A stretch of DNA of 64,000 nt from CAYQCE01 sp964415885 (GCA_964415885.1 CAYQCE010000003.1:44524-108523); one strand, 5' to 3'; numbered from the stretch's first letter, positions 54,371 to 63,953 are shown. Numbers and translations: made by a program. Notes: generated from the sequence alone by a model not told the origin.

Positions 54371-55621
54371 TCAGCAGTCCGGAATCGTATCCCCATCCGG
54401 ATCGCACGGATCAATGCCACCTTGGAACACGTAGCTGATCAGGTATACGATATCGTCAATGTCAACACCACCAGAACAGTCTGAGTCACCGGATTCAAGC
54501 GGAATTGGTTCTGGACCACTCTGGAATACGTACGATATCAGGTACACGATGTCATCGATATCTGTTCCGCTGCTCGCATTGACATCGCCGCATGCGACAT
54601 AGGTCATCATGGGCTGATAGTGCACTTCAATCGATTCGCCGACACACACCGCCGTCACCGTGATAGTCTCGCTTCCCGGAGTCGAAGGTGCAGTCAGCTC
54701 CGCAGAGTAGACACCATCACCGAGATGACTCACCGGACCAACCGCACCCAACCCGCCGCCATCGAACTCAAACGACAAGCCTTTATCGATCGGTTCACCA
54801 GCGCTGTTACGTATTGTCATCACGAACGTGGCGGTTGAGCTGCCATTGGCGAGAAGATCCGTCCGATCGACCGTCAACTCGCACGAATCGGCATCCGCAA
54901 TATGCTCTGCTTTCCACGCGTCGTACTTCTGACGCAGTATCGGGATCGGATTGACATCGCAAGTCGTGTTCTGGACATACTCCGAGAGATAAATGAAAAG
55001 GCCGTCTCCCGGCAACCTGACCCGAATGAAGGCGGAGATCGCTGGTTTGTTGCAATCGAGGCATCGCGTGTCAGCACCCGGAATGTCGGCGGCCTCCAAC
55101 GCAGCCATCAGCTTCTCCTCGAGCGGACCATCAGTCAGGAGAAACATCGTCTCAATCGTGTCGATGATCTCCGGTCCGAGGAGTATGTTGCCCTGAATCG
55201 AGTAGCCAAAACCGGAGACATGACCGGCATAATCTGTATTGTCTACACCCGTATATCCGGCCGAGGCTCCGGGACCCGCGAGCGTCGCGACGCCGTATTG
55301 TCTTAGGCCGGGAAGACCCTGCACATCATTATTGGCAAGCCAGGATATGATCGAATCGGGAGTCAATCCGAGCTCCATCAACGAGTCGGCGTTGTCCTGA
55401 TTGCCGGCAAGATAGTATGCCTGCGTGTGGATCGCGCCGACCGATTCATGCAGGCTGTTGATAATTACCGAGCCGGAGATGCAGGATGCTCCCGCGCCCC
55501 CGACAGCTCCGGTAGTGGTATCGACCGCAACGATCGAGAACGTAGCAGTCGCCGCTGGAGCCAGGCTCAAAACCAGCAGAGCGACCAGCGATATCAGTGA
55601 TAAGGCATGCCTCTGAGTCAT
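54371..55621 (-). CDS. Secreted DUF1028 (Ntn-hydrolase-like) protein with dockerin-like C-terminus
   Basis: The 416-residue protein has a signal peptide (about 1-26, ending ATA), a DUF1028 domain (about 27-235) starting TFSIVAVDTTTGAVGGAGAS, an Ig/invasin-like domain (about 245-343) and a C-terminal dockerin-like module (about 345-416). That module has two Asp-rich [14 protein letters not shown] repeats and the end DGDTIPDC. In Ntn hydrolases the exposed N-terminal Thr after cleavage is the nucleophile, which would be Thr27 here (inference). Substrate unknown. GAGAGG lies 6 nt before the ATG and a strong promoter is present. Confidence 0.85.
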   Translation of the reverse strand: MTQRHALSLISLVALLVLSLAPAATATFSIVAVDTTTGAVGGAGASCISGSVIINSLHESVGAIHTQAYYLAGNQDNADSLMELGLTPDSIISWLANNDVQGLPGLRQYGVATLAGPGASAGYTGVDNTDYAGHVSGFGYSIQGNILLGPEIIDTIETMFLLTDGPLEEKLMAALEAADIPGADTRCLDCNKPAISAFIRVRLPGDGLFIYLSEYVQNTTCDVNPIPILRQKYDAWKAEHIADADSCELTVDRTDLLANGSSTATFVMTIRNSAGEPIDKGLSFEFDGGGLGAVGPVSHLGDGVYSAELTAPSTPGSETITVTAVCVGESIEVHYQPMMTYVACGDVNASSGTDIDDIVYLISYVFQSGPEPIPLESGDSDCSGGVDIDDIVYLISYVFQGGIDPCDPDGDTIPDC

Positions 55622-55668
55622 GACGGACCTCTCTTGTATAATATCCAGATAGGAGGGTATTCCGTTTT

Positions 55669-55697
55669 ATCATACCTCCAAGGTTCGGTTTTGTCAA
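55669..55697 (-). promoter_or_regulatory. Sigma-70-type promoter of the DUF1028 gene
   Basis: On the minus strand TTGACA (55692-55697), 17 bp and TATGAT (55669-55674). Perfect -35, 5 of 6 in the -10 and ideal spacing. The leader is about 40 nt. Confidence 0.85.
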
Positions 55698-55773
55698 GAC
55701 CACAGACGATCTCGCGGCGGTGCTGCGGGCGCCCGGCGACAAAATACAATCTTGATTTAACAGGATTCAAAAC

Positions 55774-55865
55774 TGGCGGAGAGGCAGGGATTCGAACCCT
55801 GGAGACCCTTTTGAGGCCTACGCACTTTCCAGGCGCGCTCCTTCGACCAACTCGGACACCTCTCC
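55774..55865 (-). tRNA. tRNA-Ser (anticodon GGA)
   Basis: On the minus strand the acceptor GGAGAGG pairs with CCTCTCC, followed by discriminator G and an encoded CCA. The anticodon loop is CTGGAAA, anticodon GGA. A long variable arm and the T arm CAGGG-TTCGAAT-CCCTG identify a class II tRNA. Confidence 0.95.
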
Positions 55866-55909
55866 GCTAACGCCAAAAGCAGGTCGGGCGTCAGCCCATA
55901 TGTCAGCCC

Positions 55910-55937
55910 AATATAAACGCGCGCAATCAAATATCAA
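55910..55937 (-). promoter_or_regulatory. Promoter of tRNA-Ser
   Basis: On the minus strand TTGATA (55932-55937), 16 bp and TATATT (55910-55915), ending 44 bp before the tRNA 5' end. Confidence 0.6.
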
Positions 55938-56071
55938 CTGAAATCTGTTGAAACACCGCGCTCTGGGATGTGTTGAAACGTGAGAGATTGCCGATAGCGA
56001 TAAGAACGGCACTCGGCCAAAAAAGACTTGACTGGACATTACAACTGTTCTTTCTTGTTCAACCAGAAAAT

Positions 56072-56145
<74 letters not shown>

Positions 56146-56248
56146 TTTTTGTATGCCTGCGCATCTCAACCCTCTTTCGCTCTGTTAATCATGACAGTTC
56201 AGACCGCTCACACCCGCCTGCGGCTGTGGTGAGAGTACTCGTGTGTAG

Positions 56249-56289
56249 GTCGGGTTCCGGAGCGAGCGAAGCGAGCGTAGAAACCCGAC
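56249..56289. repeat. REP-like palindrome
   Basis: An 8-bp perfect stem, GTCGGGTT with AACCCGAC, encloses a GC-rich loop with the repeated unit GCGAGCGAAGCGAGCG. Confidence 0.5.
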
Positions 56290-56344
56290 TATTGCCGATA
56301 CTGTACAGCATAAGAAACCCACCCGAGAAGGCACCCGACAATGT

Positions 56345-56366
56345 CGGCAGATGAAGGCGTCTGCCG
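56345..56366. repeat. Short GC-rich hairpin
   Basis: CGGCAGATG pairs with CGTCTGCCG, a 9-bp stem with one wobble and a 4-nt loop. Its outer arm CGGCAGAT also opens the palindrome at 20816 in the inner inverted-repeat element. Confidence 0.5.
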
Positions 56367-56493
56367 TTCACCCAACAGCACATGTAGATCGAGATCAACC
56401 TACGACACAGCCATCACTCTCCTCTTTTTTAACCGCTCGCTCTTTCGTATCTTCATCTGATAAGCAATCATAGTCGACTTCAAAGGAGCGAAT

Positions 56494-56838
56494 ATGCCGG
56501 TCAAAAGGTACCAGGAAATCGAAATGAGTCCCGTGGAGATGGAGGGCGTTGTCGACACTGTCAAAGCAAACGTAATCGGACCTGCCGAAGGGTGGGAAAC
56601 TCACACACTGCGTGTGTTCCGTATCGCGCCCGGCGGCAACACACCGCGTCATCAGCACGACTACGAGCACGTGAACTACGTGATAAAGGGTCGTGGAAAA
56701 CTGCAGGTGCTTGAGAATGTCTACGAGCTGAATGAGAAAGACTTCGCGCTCGTTCCACCCAACGCGAAACATCAGTTCACGAATCCGTACGACGAGGATT
56801 TCGAGTTCATCTGTATCGTGCCGAATCGCGGCGCCTGA
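56494..56838 (+). CDS. Cupin-domain protein
   Basis: The 114-residue single-domain cupin has the metal-binding motif GGNTPRHQHDYEHVNYVIKG and the second cupin motif ALVPPNAKHQFTNPYDEDFE. His residues of both motifs would bind one metal ion. Family members include isomerases, dioxygenases and small-molecule sensors, so the role is unknown. AAAGGAG lies 5 nt upstream of the ATG. Confidence 0.88.
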   Translation: MPVKRYQEIEMSPVEMEGVVDTVKANVIGPAEGWETHTLRVFRIAPGGNTPRHQHDYEHVNYVIKGRGKLQVLENVYELNEKDFALVPPNAKHQFTNPYDEDFEFICIVPNRGA

Positions 56839-57129
56839 GATAAGACTTCAAATATGGACAAATAATGCCGAAAATGGAGTCGTAAGTATTTTTAGAACAG
56901 GGATTTCCCCCTCGACAAAGGATGTCACGTTTGTCGATTCGCAAGATATCGCTGATCTCGACTCAAGGAGTTCGCGGCTGCGCATTCAAATGCATGTTAG
57001 TCAAAGGGATATAGGAATTCGCTTTCAAAAACGAGTTCTTGACAGAATCAGCGACATTGGTATATTATTCACAGGGATGTACTTGTCACGAGAATAAGTT
57101 AAGTCATACCGTATACATTCGGAGGAGAT
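56839..57129. other. Upstream region of the C10 peptidase gene
   Basis: This 291-bp region contains one strong promoter (57039-57066). No gene was found in it. Confidence 0.6.
57039..57066 (+). promoter_or_regulatory. Sigma-70-type promoter of the C10 peptidase gene
   Basis: TTGACA (57039-57044), 16 bp and TATATT (57061-57066). The start codon is 63 bp further on. Confidence 0.8.
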
Positions 57130-59532
57130 GTGATTATTTCAGGTGCAAGGAAGAGGTGTGTTCTTTTCGGCTCCGGGCACCTTGCAGCGCTGCTCGCTAT
57201 TCTGTTTCTATTGGGCAGCCCGACAAGCTCGTACGCCGAAGTATCCACTTACGTCGAAGCAGAACAGGTCTGTCAGAATCAACTTTCGCTCATCACAATG
57301 AAGACCGGCGGATGGGCCGGCGAAATGAACCCTGCGATAAGGGGTTACGACGATTTCTATAACGATGAAGGCCGTCTGCTCGGTCGCGTTTTTCACGTCG
57401 AGCCCAAGGGCTTTGTGATCGTGCCCATCCTGAAGGAAATGCCGCCGGTCAAACTGTATTCCGATGAGAGCAACTTTGACGTGAATGCCACACATGGCTG
57501 GACGCAGCTTATGCGCGAGATATTGACTCATCGGACAGATATTTTCATCGACTACTACGGCTCACTCGAGGCCGAACAGCCGGCGGATGGAATATTCGCA
57601 GGGGAGCACAAGCTCCAGTGGAAGAAGTATCTCAAATCGACATCCGAGTTCACGGCCGAGCTCGGCAAGGATGCGATGACAACGGTCGGGCCGTTACTGA
57701 ATGACACATGGGATCAGGGCTACCCATACAACGATCTCTGTCCCGACGGCGACGGCGGTCAGTGCGCTGTCGGATGCGTAGCCACTTCCGCCTCACAGAT
57801 CATGCGCTATTGGCAGTGCCCTCCCGCGGGTATCGGCAGCCACAGCTACTACTGGGACGGTGACAATTCGTGTGACGAATTCGCTCCGCCGGTTGGTGGC
57901 GGCCAGTTGAGCGCGGATTTCTCCGACCCATACGACTGGGACAATATGCCCCCGTCACAGGATTATCCGTACAAGGACGATGAGATCGACGCGGTGGCTG
58001 AACTCTGCTACGAAGTAGCGGTAGCGTTCGAAATGGACTTCGGGTATTGCGGATCGGGCGTGTACCCGAGTGATGTTCCCACTGTCGTGATGCCGGCATA
58101 CATCAACAACTTCCGTTATGACTCCGGCATGGACCGGGAGTATCGTTCGGACGGCTACAACGGCTACACGTGGTTCACGTATGTAATCAAGCCCGAGATC
58201 AACGAGGGTCGGCTCATACAATACTTCATCACCGGCCACGCGTTCGTGTGCGACGGTTGGCGGGACGGTTCCGGCTCCAATGAGTATCACATGAACTACG
58301 GCTGGGGCGGCAGCCAGAACGCCTGGTATGTGGTCGATAACTACCACTGCCCGGACAACTGCTACATGAGCCACGAGTTCGTGCTTCGCTATATCCAGCC
58401 GCAGTCGGACTGGGACAGCGACGGCATTTTCAATGCCGAAGACAACTGTCCGATAACGTCGAATGCCGATCAGCTCGATGAGGACTGCGATGGTGTCGGT
58501 GATGCCTGCGACAACTGTATGTACACCCGCAATGCGGATCAGGGTGACGCTGACGGAGACGGCATCGGCGACTACTGCGAGACGGATGCCGACGATGACG
58601 GCATCCTGAATGAGGACGACAACTGCTGGCTCGTTCCGAATGCCGATCAGGCAAACAACGATGGAGATAGTCTGGGCAATGCATGTGACAACTGCCCGAA
58701 TGTCGCTAATCCATTTCAGTATGACGAGGACGACGACGGCTATGGCGACGCATGCGAGACAGGATTATTCGTGCAGTGCTGCATAGATATGCCCCCTCCC
58801 TATCTCGGCGAGCCGTTCAGCTATCAGTTCTGGGCAACTGGCGGCACACCGCCCTACACCTGGCAGAAAGTGGTCGGACAGATACCGTACGGTCTCGTGC
58901 TCGATTCCGACGGTCTCCTGCACGGGACACCGGGATACGAGTTCGAGTACAGCTTCCAGATTCGAGTCACGGACAATGCCAGCAACACCGACGTTTTCAC
59001 GGTGACGATGGATATAACCCCGGTTCCCGATCCACCGGAATTTGTCCCAATGCCGATCCAGAATGTCGTATACGATGAGAACCTCACGTTCACAGTCGAA
59101 TCAAGCCAGCCGAACGGCACCCCCATTCTGACATGTGAGGATATGCCTGCAAACTGCACGTTTGATGATCTTTGCGACGGCACCGGCGAATTCAGCTTCA
59201 ATCCGACATTCGATCAGATTGGCACTCACAACGTGACGTTCATCGCGGAGGACGAATACACAGCAGATACTCAGGTCGTGCAGATCAATGTGAAGGAATT
59301 CGCGTACATGTGCGGGGATGTCAACGAGAGCACCAGCGTGGATATCGATGATATCGTCTATACGATCGCGTACGTATTCCAGGGTGGCCCGGCACCGCTG
59401 CCGGAGGAATCCGGTGATGTGAACTGCAGTGGCGGCGTCGACATCGATGATATAGTCTACCTGATTTCCTACGTGTTCCAGAGCGGGATAGATCCGTGCG
59501 ATCCGGATGATGACGGTTCTCCCGACTGCTAA
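57130..59532 (+). CDS. Secreted C10-family cysteine peptidase with TSP3, Ig-like and dockerin-like modules
   Basis: The 800-residue protein has a signal peptide (about 14-36, ending SSYAE) and a streptopain-like peptidase domain (about 60-425) with nucleophile Cys216 in [18 protein letters not shown] and His370 in [12 protein letters not shown]. It then has Asp-rich thrombospondin type 3 calcium repeats (about 428-560), two Ig/He_PIG-like domains (about 562-722) and a dockerin-like tail (about 728-800). The tail ends [11 protein letters not shown], nearly the same as in the DUF1028 protein. The start is GTG with GGAGGAG just upstream. It is probably exported to the surface or medium and degrades proteins. 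The N-terminal part may act as a pro-domain. Confidence 0.9.
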   Translation: MIISGARKRCVLFGSGHLAALLAILFLLGSPTSSYAEVSTYVEAEQVCQNQLSLITMKTGGWAGEMNPAIRGYDDFYNDEGRLLGRVFHVEPKGFVIVPILKEMPPVKLYSDESNFDVNATHGWTQLMREILTHRTDIFIDYYGSLEAEQPADGIFAGEHKLQWKKYLKSTSEFTAELGKDAMTTVGPLLNDTWDQGYPYNDLCPDGDGGQCAVGCVATSASQIMRYWQCPPAGIGSHSYYWDGDNSCDEFAPPVGGGQLSADFSDPYDWDNMPPSQDYPYKDDEIDAVAELCYEVAVAFEMDFGYCGSGVYPSDVPTVVMPAYINNFRYDSGMDREYRSDGYNGYTWFTYVIKPEINEGRLIQYFITGHAFVCDGWRDGSGSNEYHMNYGWGGSQNAWYVVDNYHCPDNCYMSHEFVLRYIQPQSDWDSDGIFNAEDNCPITSNADQLDEDCDGVGDACDNCMYTRNADQGDADGDGIGDYCETDADDDGILNEDDNCWLVPNADQANNDGDSLGNACDNCPNVANPFQYDEDDDGYGDACETGLFVQCCIDMPPPYLGEPFSYQFWATGGTPPYTWQKVVGQIPYGLVLDSDGLLHGTPGYEFEYSFQIRVTDNASNTDVFTVTMDITPVPDPPEFVPMPIQNVVYDENLTFTVESSQPNGTPILTCEDMPANCTFDDLCDGTGEFSFNPTFDQIGTHNVTFIAEDEYTADTQVVQINVKEFAYMCGDVNESTSVDIDDIVYTIAYVFQGGPAPLPEESGDVNCSGGVDIDDIVYLISYVFQSGIDPCDPDDDGSPDC

Positions 59533-59555
59533 AGAACATTAGAGACCGCAACATT

Positions 59556-59592
59556 GAAGCCCCGACTACAAATGATCGGGGCTTCTTCATTT
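59556..59592 (+). terminator. Intrinsic terminator of the C10 peptidase gene
   Basis: GAAGCCCCGA and TCGGGGCTTC form a perfect 10-bp stem with a 10-nt loop, followed by TTCATTT. It lies 23 bp past the stop. Confidence 0.78.
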
Positions 59593-59645
59593 GCGACATT
59601 GCGATTCTGATTGATTTGATTCCTCAACATAGTTATAAACTCCAC

Positions 59646-60137
59646 ATGGGACTCCTTAGCGACAGTGCGTCGGATCGTCACGAGTATTTCATGCGCGAAG
59701 CGCTGAGACTCGCCGAGAAGGCTGCTGAGGCCGGCGAGGTTCCGATAGGCGCGATCGTCGTGCACGGCGACAGGATTATCGGTCGAGGATACAATCAGCG
59801 CGAGATAATGCAGGATGCTACTGCGCACGCCGAGATGATCGCCATTTCAGCGGCCTGCCATACGCTGAATAGCTGGCGCCTCGATGACTGCTCTATATAT
59901 GTCACGCTCGAACCGTGTGCGATGTGCGCAGGCGCGATTGTGCTCGCTCGTATCGACAACCTTATCTTTGCCGCTGCGGACCCCAAGGGAGGGGCGTGCG
60001 GAACGCTGTTTAACATCGTGCAGGATGAACGCCTGAACCACAGGGTCAACACGGTGTCCGGTGTCCTTTCGGAGCAGGCTGGGCTGCTTCTCTCCGACTT
60101 CTTTGAGAGCATTCGTCACAAGAAGCGGGCGGAATAG
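59646..60137 (+). CDS. tadA: tRNA adenosine(34) deaminase TadA
   Basis: The protein has 163 residues from the ATG at 59646. It deaminates A34 of tRNA-Arg(ACG) to inosine. The zinc site is complete: HAE in ATAHAEMIAISAA and PCAMC in LEPCAMCAGAIVLAR, with GAIVVHGDRIIGRGYN upstream. No good ribosome site is visible, and an ATG at 59691 is another possible start. The next gene starts 4 bp after its stop. Confidence 0.94.
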   Translation: MGLLSDSASDRHEYFMREALRLAEKAAEAGEVPIGAIVVHGDRIIGRGYNQREIMQDATAHAEMIAISAACHTLNSWRLDDCSIYVTLEPCAMCAGAIVLARIDNLIFAAADPKGGACGTLFNIVQDERLNHRVNTVSGVLSEQAGLLLSDFFESIRHKKRAE

Positions 60138-60141
60138 CATC

Positions 60142-60630
60142 ATGAAACTGACACGCCAGGAAATTGTGAAGCTCGCAGTGTCGACAATGAATCTTGGTCT
60201 TCTCATCGATCTTGCCGGAGCCGCACTGCTGTTCATGATCGCACAGTTCCTTCGCAGCCAGGGAGTTGTCGAACCGGTCACCTCTGACAAGCTCGACTAT
60301 CTCGGCTATGGGCTTCTCTTCGTGGGCGCAGTCGAGATCGTGCTTGTCTTTGTGCTGCGCCGACGCTGGATCAGCGCCGAGTCGCAGCAACTCGCTGCAA
60401 TTGCAAAGCGCTCCAACTTCTACAAACACTTCAAGCTCTCGTTCGTGATTCTCTACTTCATAGCTTTAACGCCATCGATCTACGGCTTTCTCTTCTACAT
60501 TCTCGGAGGCAGGGAGAACCTGTTCGTCTTCATGCTGGTCGAGACGCTGGTTGGTTACATGGCAATTCGGATTCGGCCGGATGCGCTTGAGAAGGCGATC
60601 GGCAACTTCGATCTCGAAGACCCAGGCTAA
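60142..60630 (+). CDS. Small four-helix membrane protein, unknown function
   Basis: From the ATG at 60142 the product has 162 residues with four hydrophobic segments (LLIDLAGAALLFMIAQFL, LDYLGYGLLFVGAVEIVLVF, LSFVILYFIALTPSIYGFLF, ENLFVFMLVETLVGYMAI). The C-terminus is soluble and acidic. No family is recognised. It probably shares the tadA transcript. It is convergent with nrdG, with 11 bp between stops. Confidence 0.75.
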   Translation: MKLTRQEIVKLAVSTMNLGLLIDLAGAALLFMIAQFLRSQGVVEPVTSDKLDYLGYGLLFVGAVEIVLVFVLRRRWISAESQQLAAIAKRSNFYKHFKLSFVILYFIALTPSIYGFLFYILGGRENLFVFMLVETLVGYMAIRIRPDALEKAIGNFDLEDPG

Positions 60631-60641
60631 GTACTGCTCAA

Positions 60642-61295
60642 CTAAATCGCGGCAAATCTATCAGAAGTCTTCCCAACCGAAGATACGCTGCGAAGCGCCG
60701 GGTTCAGGCAGTATTCCGGGCGGAACGTCTGGACTCGGTGCGGTGAATTCGTCGGGAGAATGCGTCGAATGTCGGCGATATCATCCTGATTGAGCATACT
60801 ATCGACGTACGTTGTGCGGAATTCATGCTCTACGCCCGAGCCCGAGATGATCCCGATCGAATTGAGGATCCGATCGGTTCGGACATTCGTTCCGGCGAGC
60901 AATTCATACTTCGGCAGTGGTGCCTTGACATCCATCGCAATGAAATCGAGCAAGTGAAGATCGAGAAGGCTGCGGAGAAGTAACGGATTGCTTCCATTCG
61001 TGTCAAGCTTCACAACGAAACCGAGCGCTTTGATATCAGAAATAAATCTCTCGAGATCATTGTGAATAGTCGGTTCACCACCCGTGATCACTACGCCGTC
61101 CAGCTTGCCCATTCTGCCCGCGAGGAACTCGAGCACCGCCTTCTCGTCGAATGATGATTCAATGACTGAGCAATCAATGAGCGATCCGTTGTGGCAAAAC
61201 GGACAGCGGAAGTTGCAGCCACAGGTGAACACTACCGCTGCAATCTTGCCTGGATAGTCACAGAAGCTGTATTTTTGTAAACCGCCAATCTTCAT
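60642..61295 (-). CDS. nrdG: Anaerobic ribonucleotide reductase activating protein
   Basis: The 217-residue radical SAM enzyme installs the glycyl radical in NrdD. GLQKYSFCDYPGKIAAVVFT is followed by the iron-sulfur motif CNFRCPFC, then VVITGGEPTIHNDL. It starts 4 bp after the nrdD stop, so both come from one transcript. Length and motif fit the NrdG/PflA-like type found with archaeal and bacterial class III enzymes. Confidence 0.94.
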   Translation of the reverse strand: MKIGGLQKYSFCDYPGKIAAVVFTCGCNFRCPFCHNGSLIDCSVIESSFDEKAVLEFLAGRMGKLDGVVITGGEPTIHNDLERFISDIKALGFVVKLDTNGSNPLLLRSLLDLHLLDFIAMDVKAPLPKYELLAGTNVRTDRILNSIGIISGSGVEHEFRTTYVDSMLNQDDIADIRRILPTNSPHRVQTFRPEYCLNPALRSVSSVGKTSDRFAAI

Positions 61296-61299
61296 ACAA

Positions 61300-63432
61300 T
61301 CACGTAATGCAATACTGCTTTCTCATTCCGAACTCGACGCGCTTGCCGCGATTCCACTGCTTCACGGGCCTGAGATATCCGACAACCCGGGAGTAAACTT
61401 CAGTTTCGCCGCCGCACGTCGGGCATTCGGTGAATTCGCCGACCAGATAGCCATGCTTCGGACAGACGGAGAACGTCGGCGAAAGCGTGAAATATGGCAA
61501 CCTGTACTGCTCGCAGACTCTCCTGACAAAGGTCTTCACTGCAACCGGATCGGATACGGCCTCCCCGAGAAAGATATGCTGAACTGTGCCGCCCGTGTAT
61601 TTTGACTGCAGATCGTCCTGGAGGTCGAGAGCCTCGAAAATGTCGTCTGTGTAGTTGACCGGCAACTGCGTGGAATTAGTATAGAATGGCTCGTTATCGT
61701 CAACCGACGCACTCCGAATTCCGGGACATTTCTCCGCATCGATCCGCGCGAGACGGTAGCTTGTGCCCTCCGCCGGTGTTGCCTCCAAGTTGTAAAAATA
61801 GCCCGTCTCCTGCTGGAACTCGGTGAGTCGCTGACGCATGTGATCCATGACCCGCGCAGCAAACTCGCGGCCTTCTTCCGTACCGATTCCCTTGCCAAGG
61901 AAGTTGGCGCAGGCCTCGTTCATTCCCACGAGCCCGATGGTCGAGAAATGATTCGTCCAGTACGAGCCGCTGCGTTTCTTCTGCGAACGGAGATAGAACC
62001 GCGTGTACGGATACAGGTTGTTATCCGTGAAGCGCTCCAGCACCTTGCGTTTGATCTCAAGGCTCGTCTTCGCCATCTGCATGAATCGGTCGAGCCTCCC
62101 GAGGAAATCCTGCTCGCTTTTGGCGTAGTATCCGATTCGCGGCATGTTGATAGTGACGACGCCGATCGAACCGGTCAGCGGATTCGCCCCGAACAACCCG
62201 CCGCCCCGCTTCTCGAGACTCCGCAGATCGAGCCGCAGACGGCAGCACATCGAGCGGGCATCATCGGGAGACATATCGGAGTTGACAAAATTCGCGAAAT
62301 ACGGTATCCCATACTTGGCAGTGACCTCCCATATCTTGTCGAGCCCGGGATCATCCCAGTCGAAATCGCGCGAGATATTGTATGTCGGAATCGGGAATGT
62401 GAACACACGTCCCCTGGCGTCCCCCTCGCTGAGGACCTCGAGGAACGCGCTGTTGAACGTATTCATCTCGTCCTGATACTCGCCGTAGGTTGAATCCTGA
62501 AGCTCTCCTCCGATAATCACCGACTCGTTCGCCAGCGTATTCGGCGCTTTGAGATCGAGCGTGAGATTAGTGAACGGCGTCTGAAAGCCTACCCTCGTCG
62601 GGACATTGACATTGAAAATGAACTCCTGCAACGCCTGCTTGACATCCTCATACGAGAGATTGTCATAGCGAATAAAGGGAGCGAGGAGTGTGTCGAAATT
62701 TGAGAATGCCTGCGCGCCCGCCGCCTCACCCTGCAGCGTATAGAAAAAATTCACTATCTGACCGAGTGCCGTCCGCAAGTGTCTGGCAGGCGAACTCTCC
62801 GCCTTACCCGGCGCGCCACGAAAACCGCTCACGAGAAGGTCTTTCAAGTCCCAGCCTACGCAGTAGACCGAGAGCAGGCTGAGATCGTGTATATGCATCG
62901 CGCCGGAATTATGCGCCGCTCTGATCTCAGGCGTGTAAATCTTGTTCAGCCAGTACACCTTGCTGACCGCACTCGAAATGTAGTTGTTGAGGCCCTGAAG
63001 CGAATAGGCCATGTTGCTGTTTTCGTTGACCCTCCAGTCCTGCTGTTCGAGATATTTGTCGATAAGATCAACGTCCGCCTTGTTGACTATCTCACGAATC
63101 CGTGCATGCTGATCGCGGTAGAGAATATAGGCCTTGCCGGTCTTCTTGAATGTCGATGAGAGGAGAACGTGCTCGACCAAATCCTGGACTTCTTCAACGG
63201 ACGGCACATGCCCGATCGGCATCGTCGCCGCGAGATTGAGAACACGCCTGGTCAGACGTTCAGCGGTATCGCGTCGGAATTCCCCGGTGGCATTTCCGGC
63301 CTTGAGGATTGCCTCGCAGATTCTGGTGTCATCGAAGCTCTCGACCCTGCCGTCTCGCTTACGGATGTAGGTCAGGCTCTGCCCCGGTTTCCCCGATGGT
63401 TGCCGCTCTGCTGATGCGAATCCGTCTGCCAT
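61300..63432 (-). CDS. nrdD: Anaerobic ribonucleoside-triphosphate reductase (class III)
   Basis: The 710-residue glycyl-radical enzyme reduces ribonucleotides to deoxyribonucleotides without oxygen. An N-terminal ATP-cone (about 20-110, LTYIRKRDGRVESFDDTRIC) gives allosteric control. The C-terminus has a metal site (CPKHGYL and CPTCGGE; the first pair is Cys-x-x-His) and the radical glycine, Gly685, in SRVVGYLRPVKQWN. The ATG at 63432 is chosen because AAGGAGG lies 5 nt upstream; the open frame begins 57 nt earlier. A NrdR-type box pair lies further upstream. Confidence 0.95.
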   Translation of the reverse strand: MADGFASAERQPSGKPGQSLTYIRKRDGRVESFDDTRICEAILKAGNATGEFRRDTAERLTRRVLNLAATMPIGHVPSVEEVQDLVEHVLLSSTFKKTGKAYILYRDQHARIREIVNKADVDLIDKYLEQQDWRVNENSNMAYSLQGLNNYISSAVSKVYWLNKIYTPEIRAAHNSGAMHIHDLSLLSVYCVGWDLKDLLVSGFRGAPGKAESSPARHLRTALGQIVNFFYTLQGEAAGAQAFSNFDTLLAPFIRYDNLSYEDVKQALQEFIFNVNVPTRVGFQTPFTNLTLDLKAPNTLANESVIIGGELQDSTYGEYQDEMNTFNSAFLEVLSEGDARGRVFTFPIPTYNISRDFDWDDPGLDKIWEVTAKYGIPYFANFVNSDMSPDDARSMCCRLRLDLRSLEKRGGGLFGANPLTGSIGVVTINMPRIGYYAKSEQDFLGRLDRFMQMAKTSLEIKRKVLERFTDNNLYPYTRFYLRSQKKRSGSYWTNHFSTIGLVGMNEACANFLGKGIGTEEGREFAARVMDHMRQRLTEFQQETGYFYNLEATPAEGTSYRLARIDAEKCPGIRSASVDDNEPFYTNSTQLPVNYTDDIFEALDLQDDLQSKYTGGTVQHIFLGEAVSDPVAVKTFVRRVCEQYRLPYFTLSPTFSVCPKHGYLVGEFTECPTCGGETEVYSRVVGYLRPVKQWNRGKRVEFGMRKQYCIT

Positions 63433-63608
63433 TGAGGCCTCCTTGTTGCAGGCGCGGCGTAGATCAGCCGCATTTTGCGAGTGTCTCATGTCTGCGGTAA
63501 TGCCTCGACTCCGGGGAATTCAGAGCCCTCTAAATCTTGAACCCGCGCACACCGCGACCTCTTATCAAGCCTTCGAGTATTCCAGGATTGACTTAAGTCT
63601 GACTAAAT

Positions 63609-63646
63609 CCGAGAATCCGAAGAGACTGCAAGTCTTAGGCTCTCGG
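63609..63646 (-). repeat. Nested hairpin in the nrdD leader
   Basis: CCGAGA (63609-63614) pairs with TCTCGG (63641-63646) and AGACT pairs with AGTCT inside around a GCA loop. It could sit in the 5' untranslated region of nrdD. No T run follows on the minus strand. Confidence 0.4.
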
Positions 63647-63735
63647 AACCTGTCGAAACCGAGATTCGGCCAAAATCAAACCTCCCGCATCCCTGTTGGA
63701 GGATCAATTCCTCAGCCTTGTTCGCAACAAACGAA

Positions 63736-63783
63736 GCACAATATATTGGGGTTCAAATATGCTGTCAACACAAAAACTTGTGG
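63736..63783 (-). promoter_or_regulatory. NrdR operator (two NrdR boxes)
   Basis: Box 1 (63736-63751) has the core CAATATATTG, a perfect match to the CwATATATwG NrdR core. Box 2 (63768-63783) reads ACACAAAAACTTGTGG and matches 12 of 16 consensus positions. The boxes are separated by 16 bp, the spacing known for NrdR, which binds two boxes on one DNA face. They lie about 300 bp before nrdD. Confidence 0.68.
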
Positions 63784-63841
63784 TTCGAGCAGAAGTTCAG
63801 GTCCGAGGCAAAAGACACTGGATGTCAGACATTTACGCGAT

Positions 63842-63953
63842 CGGGGCGCTCGAGCCTCCCCGTTCAGCGGGCCTCTGGAAAGAGGAGAATCAAAACAGGA
63901 CTCGGTCGTCCCGATCCTGGAATACCCACCCAGAGCCGGAGGCGACGGGTGGG
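63842..63953. repeat. Cluster of hairpins upstream of nrdD
   Basis: Three hairpins follow one another: CGGGG (63842) with CCCCG (63862), CCTCT-GGAA-AGAGG (63872-63885, a GNRA-type tetraloop), and CCCACCC (63925) with GGGTGGG (63953). It may be a repetitive extragenic element or a structured RNA. Confidence 0.4.

Larger units (their letters stand above)
56146..56493. other. Intergenic region with two hairpins between tRNA-Arg and the cupin gene
   Basis: This 348-bp region has no credible gene. It has two palindromes: GTCGGGTT at 56249-56256 with AACCCGAC at 56282-56289 around a GCGAGC-type direct repeat, and CGGCAGATG at 56345-56353 with CGTCTGCCG at 56358-56366. Both look like repetitive extragenic elements. 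Confidence 0.6.

Noticed and set aside
58420..58760. Tandem DNA repeat or CRISPR-like array
   Set aside because: The repetition is protein-level thrombospondin type 3 calcium repeats within the C10 peptidase gene.
60061..60141. Longer N-terminus for the small membrane protein
   Set aside because: These codons overlap the end of tadA in another frame; the ATG at 60142 follows the tadA stop by 4 bp and is the natural start.
63433..63735. Cobalamin riboswitch in the nrdD leader
   Set aside because: No B12-box (GCCACTG-type) sequence on the relevant strand.
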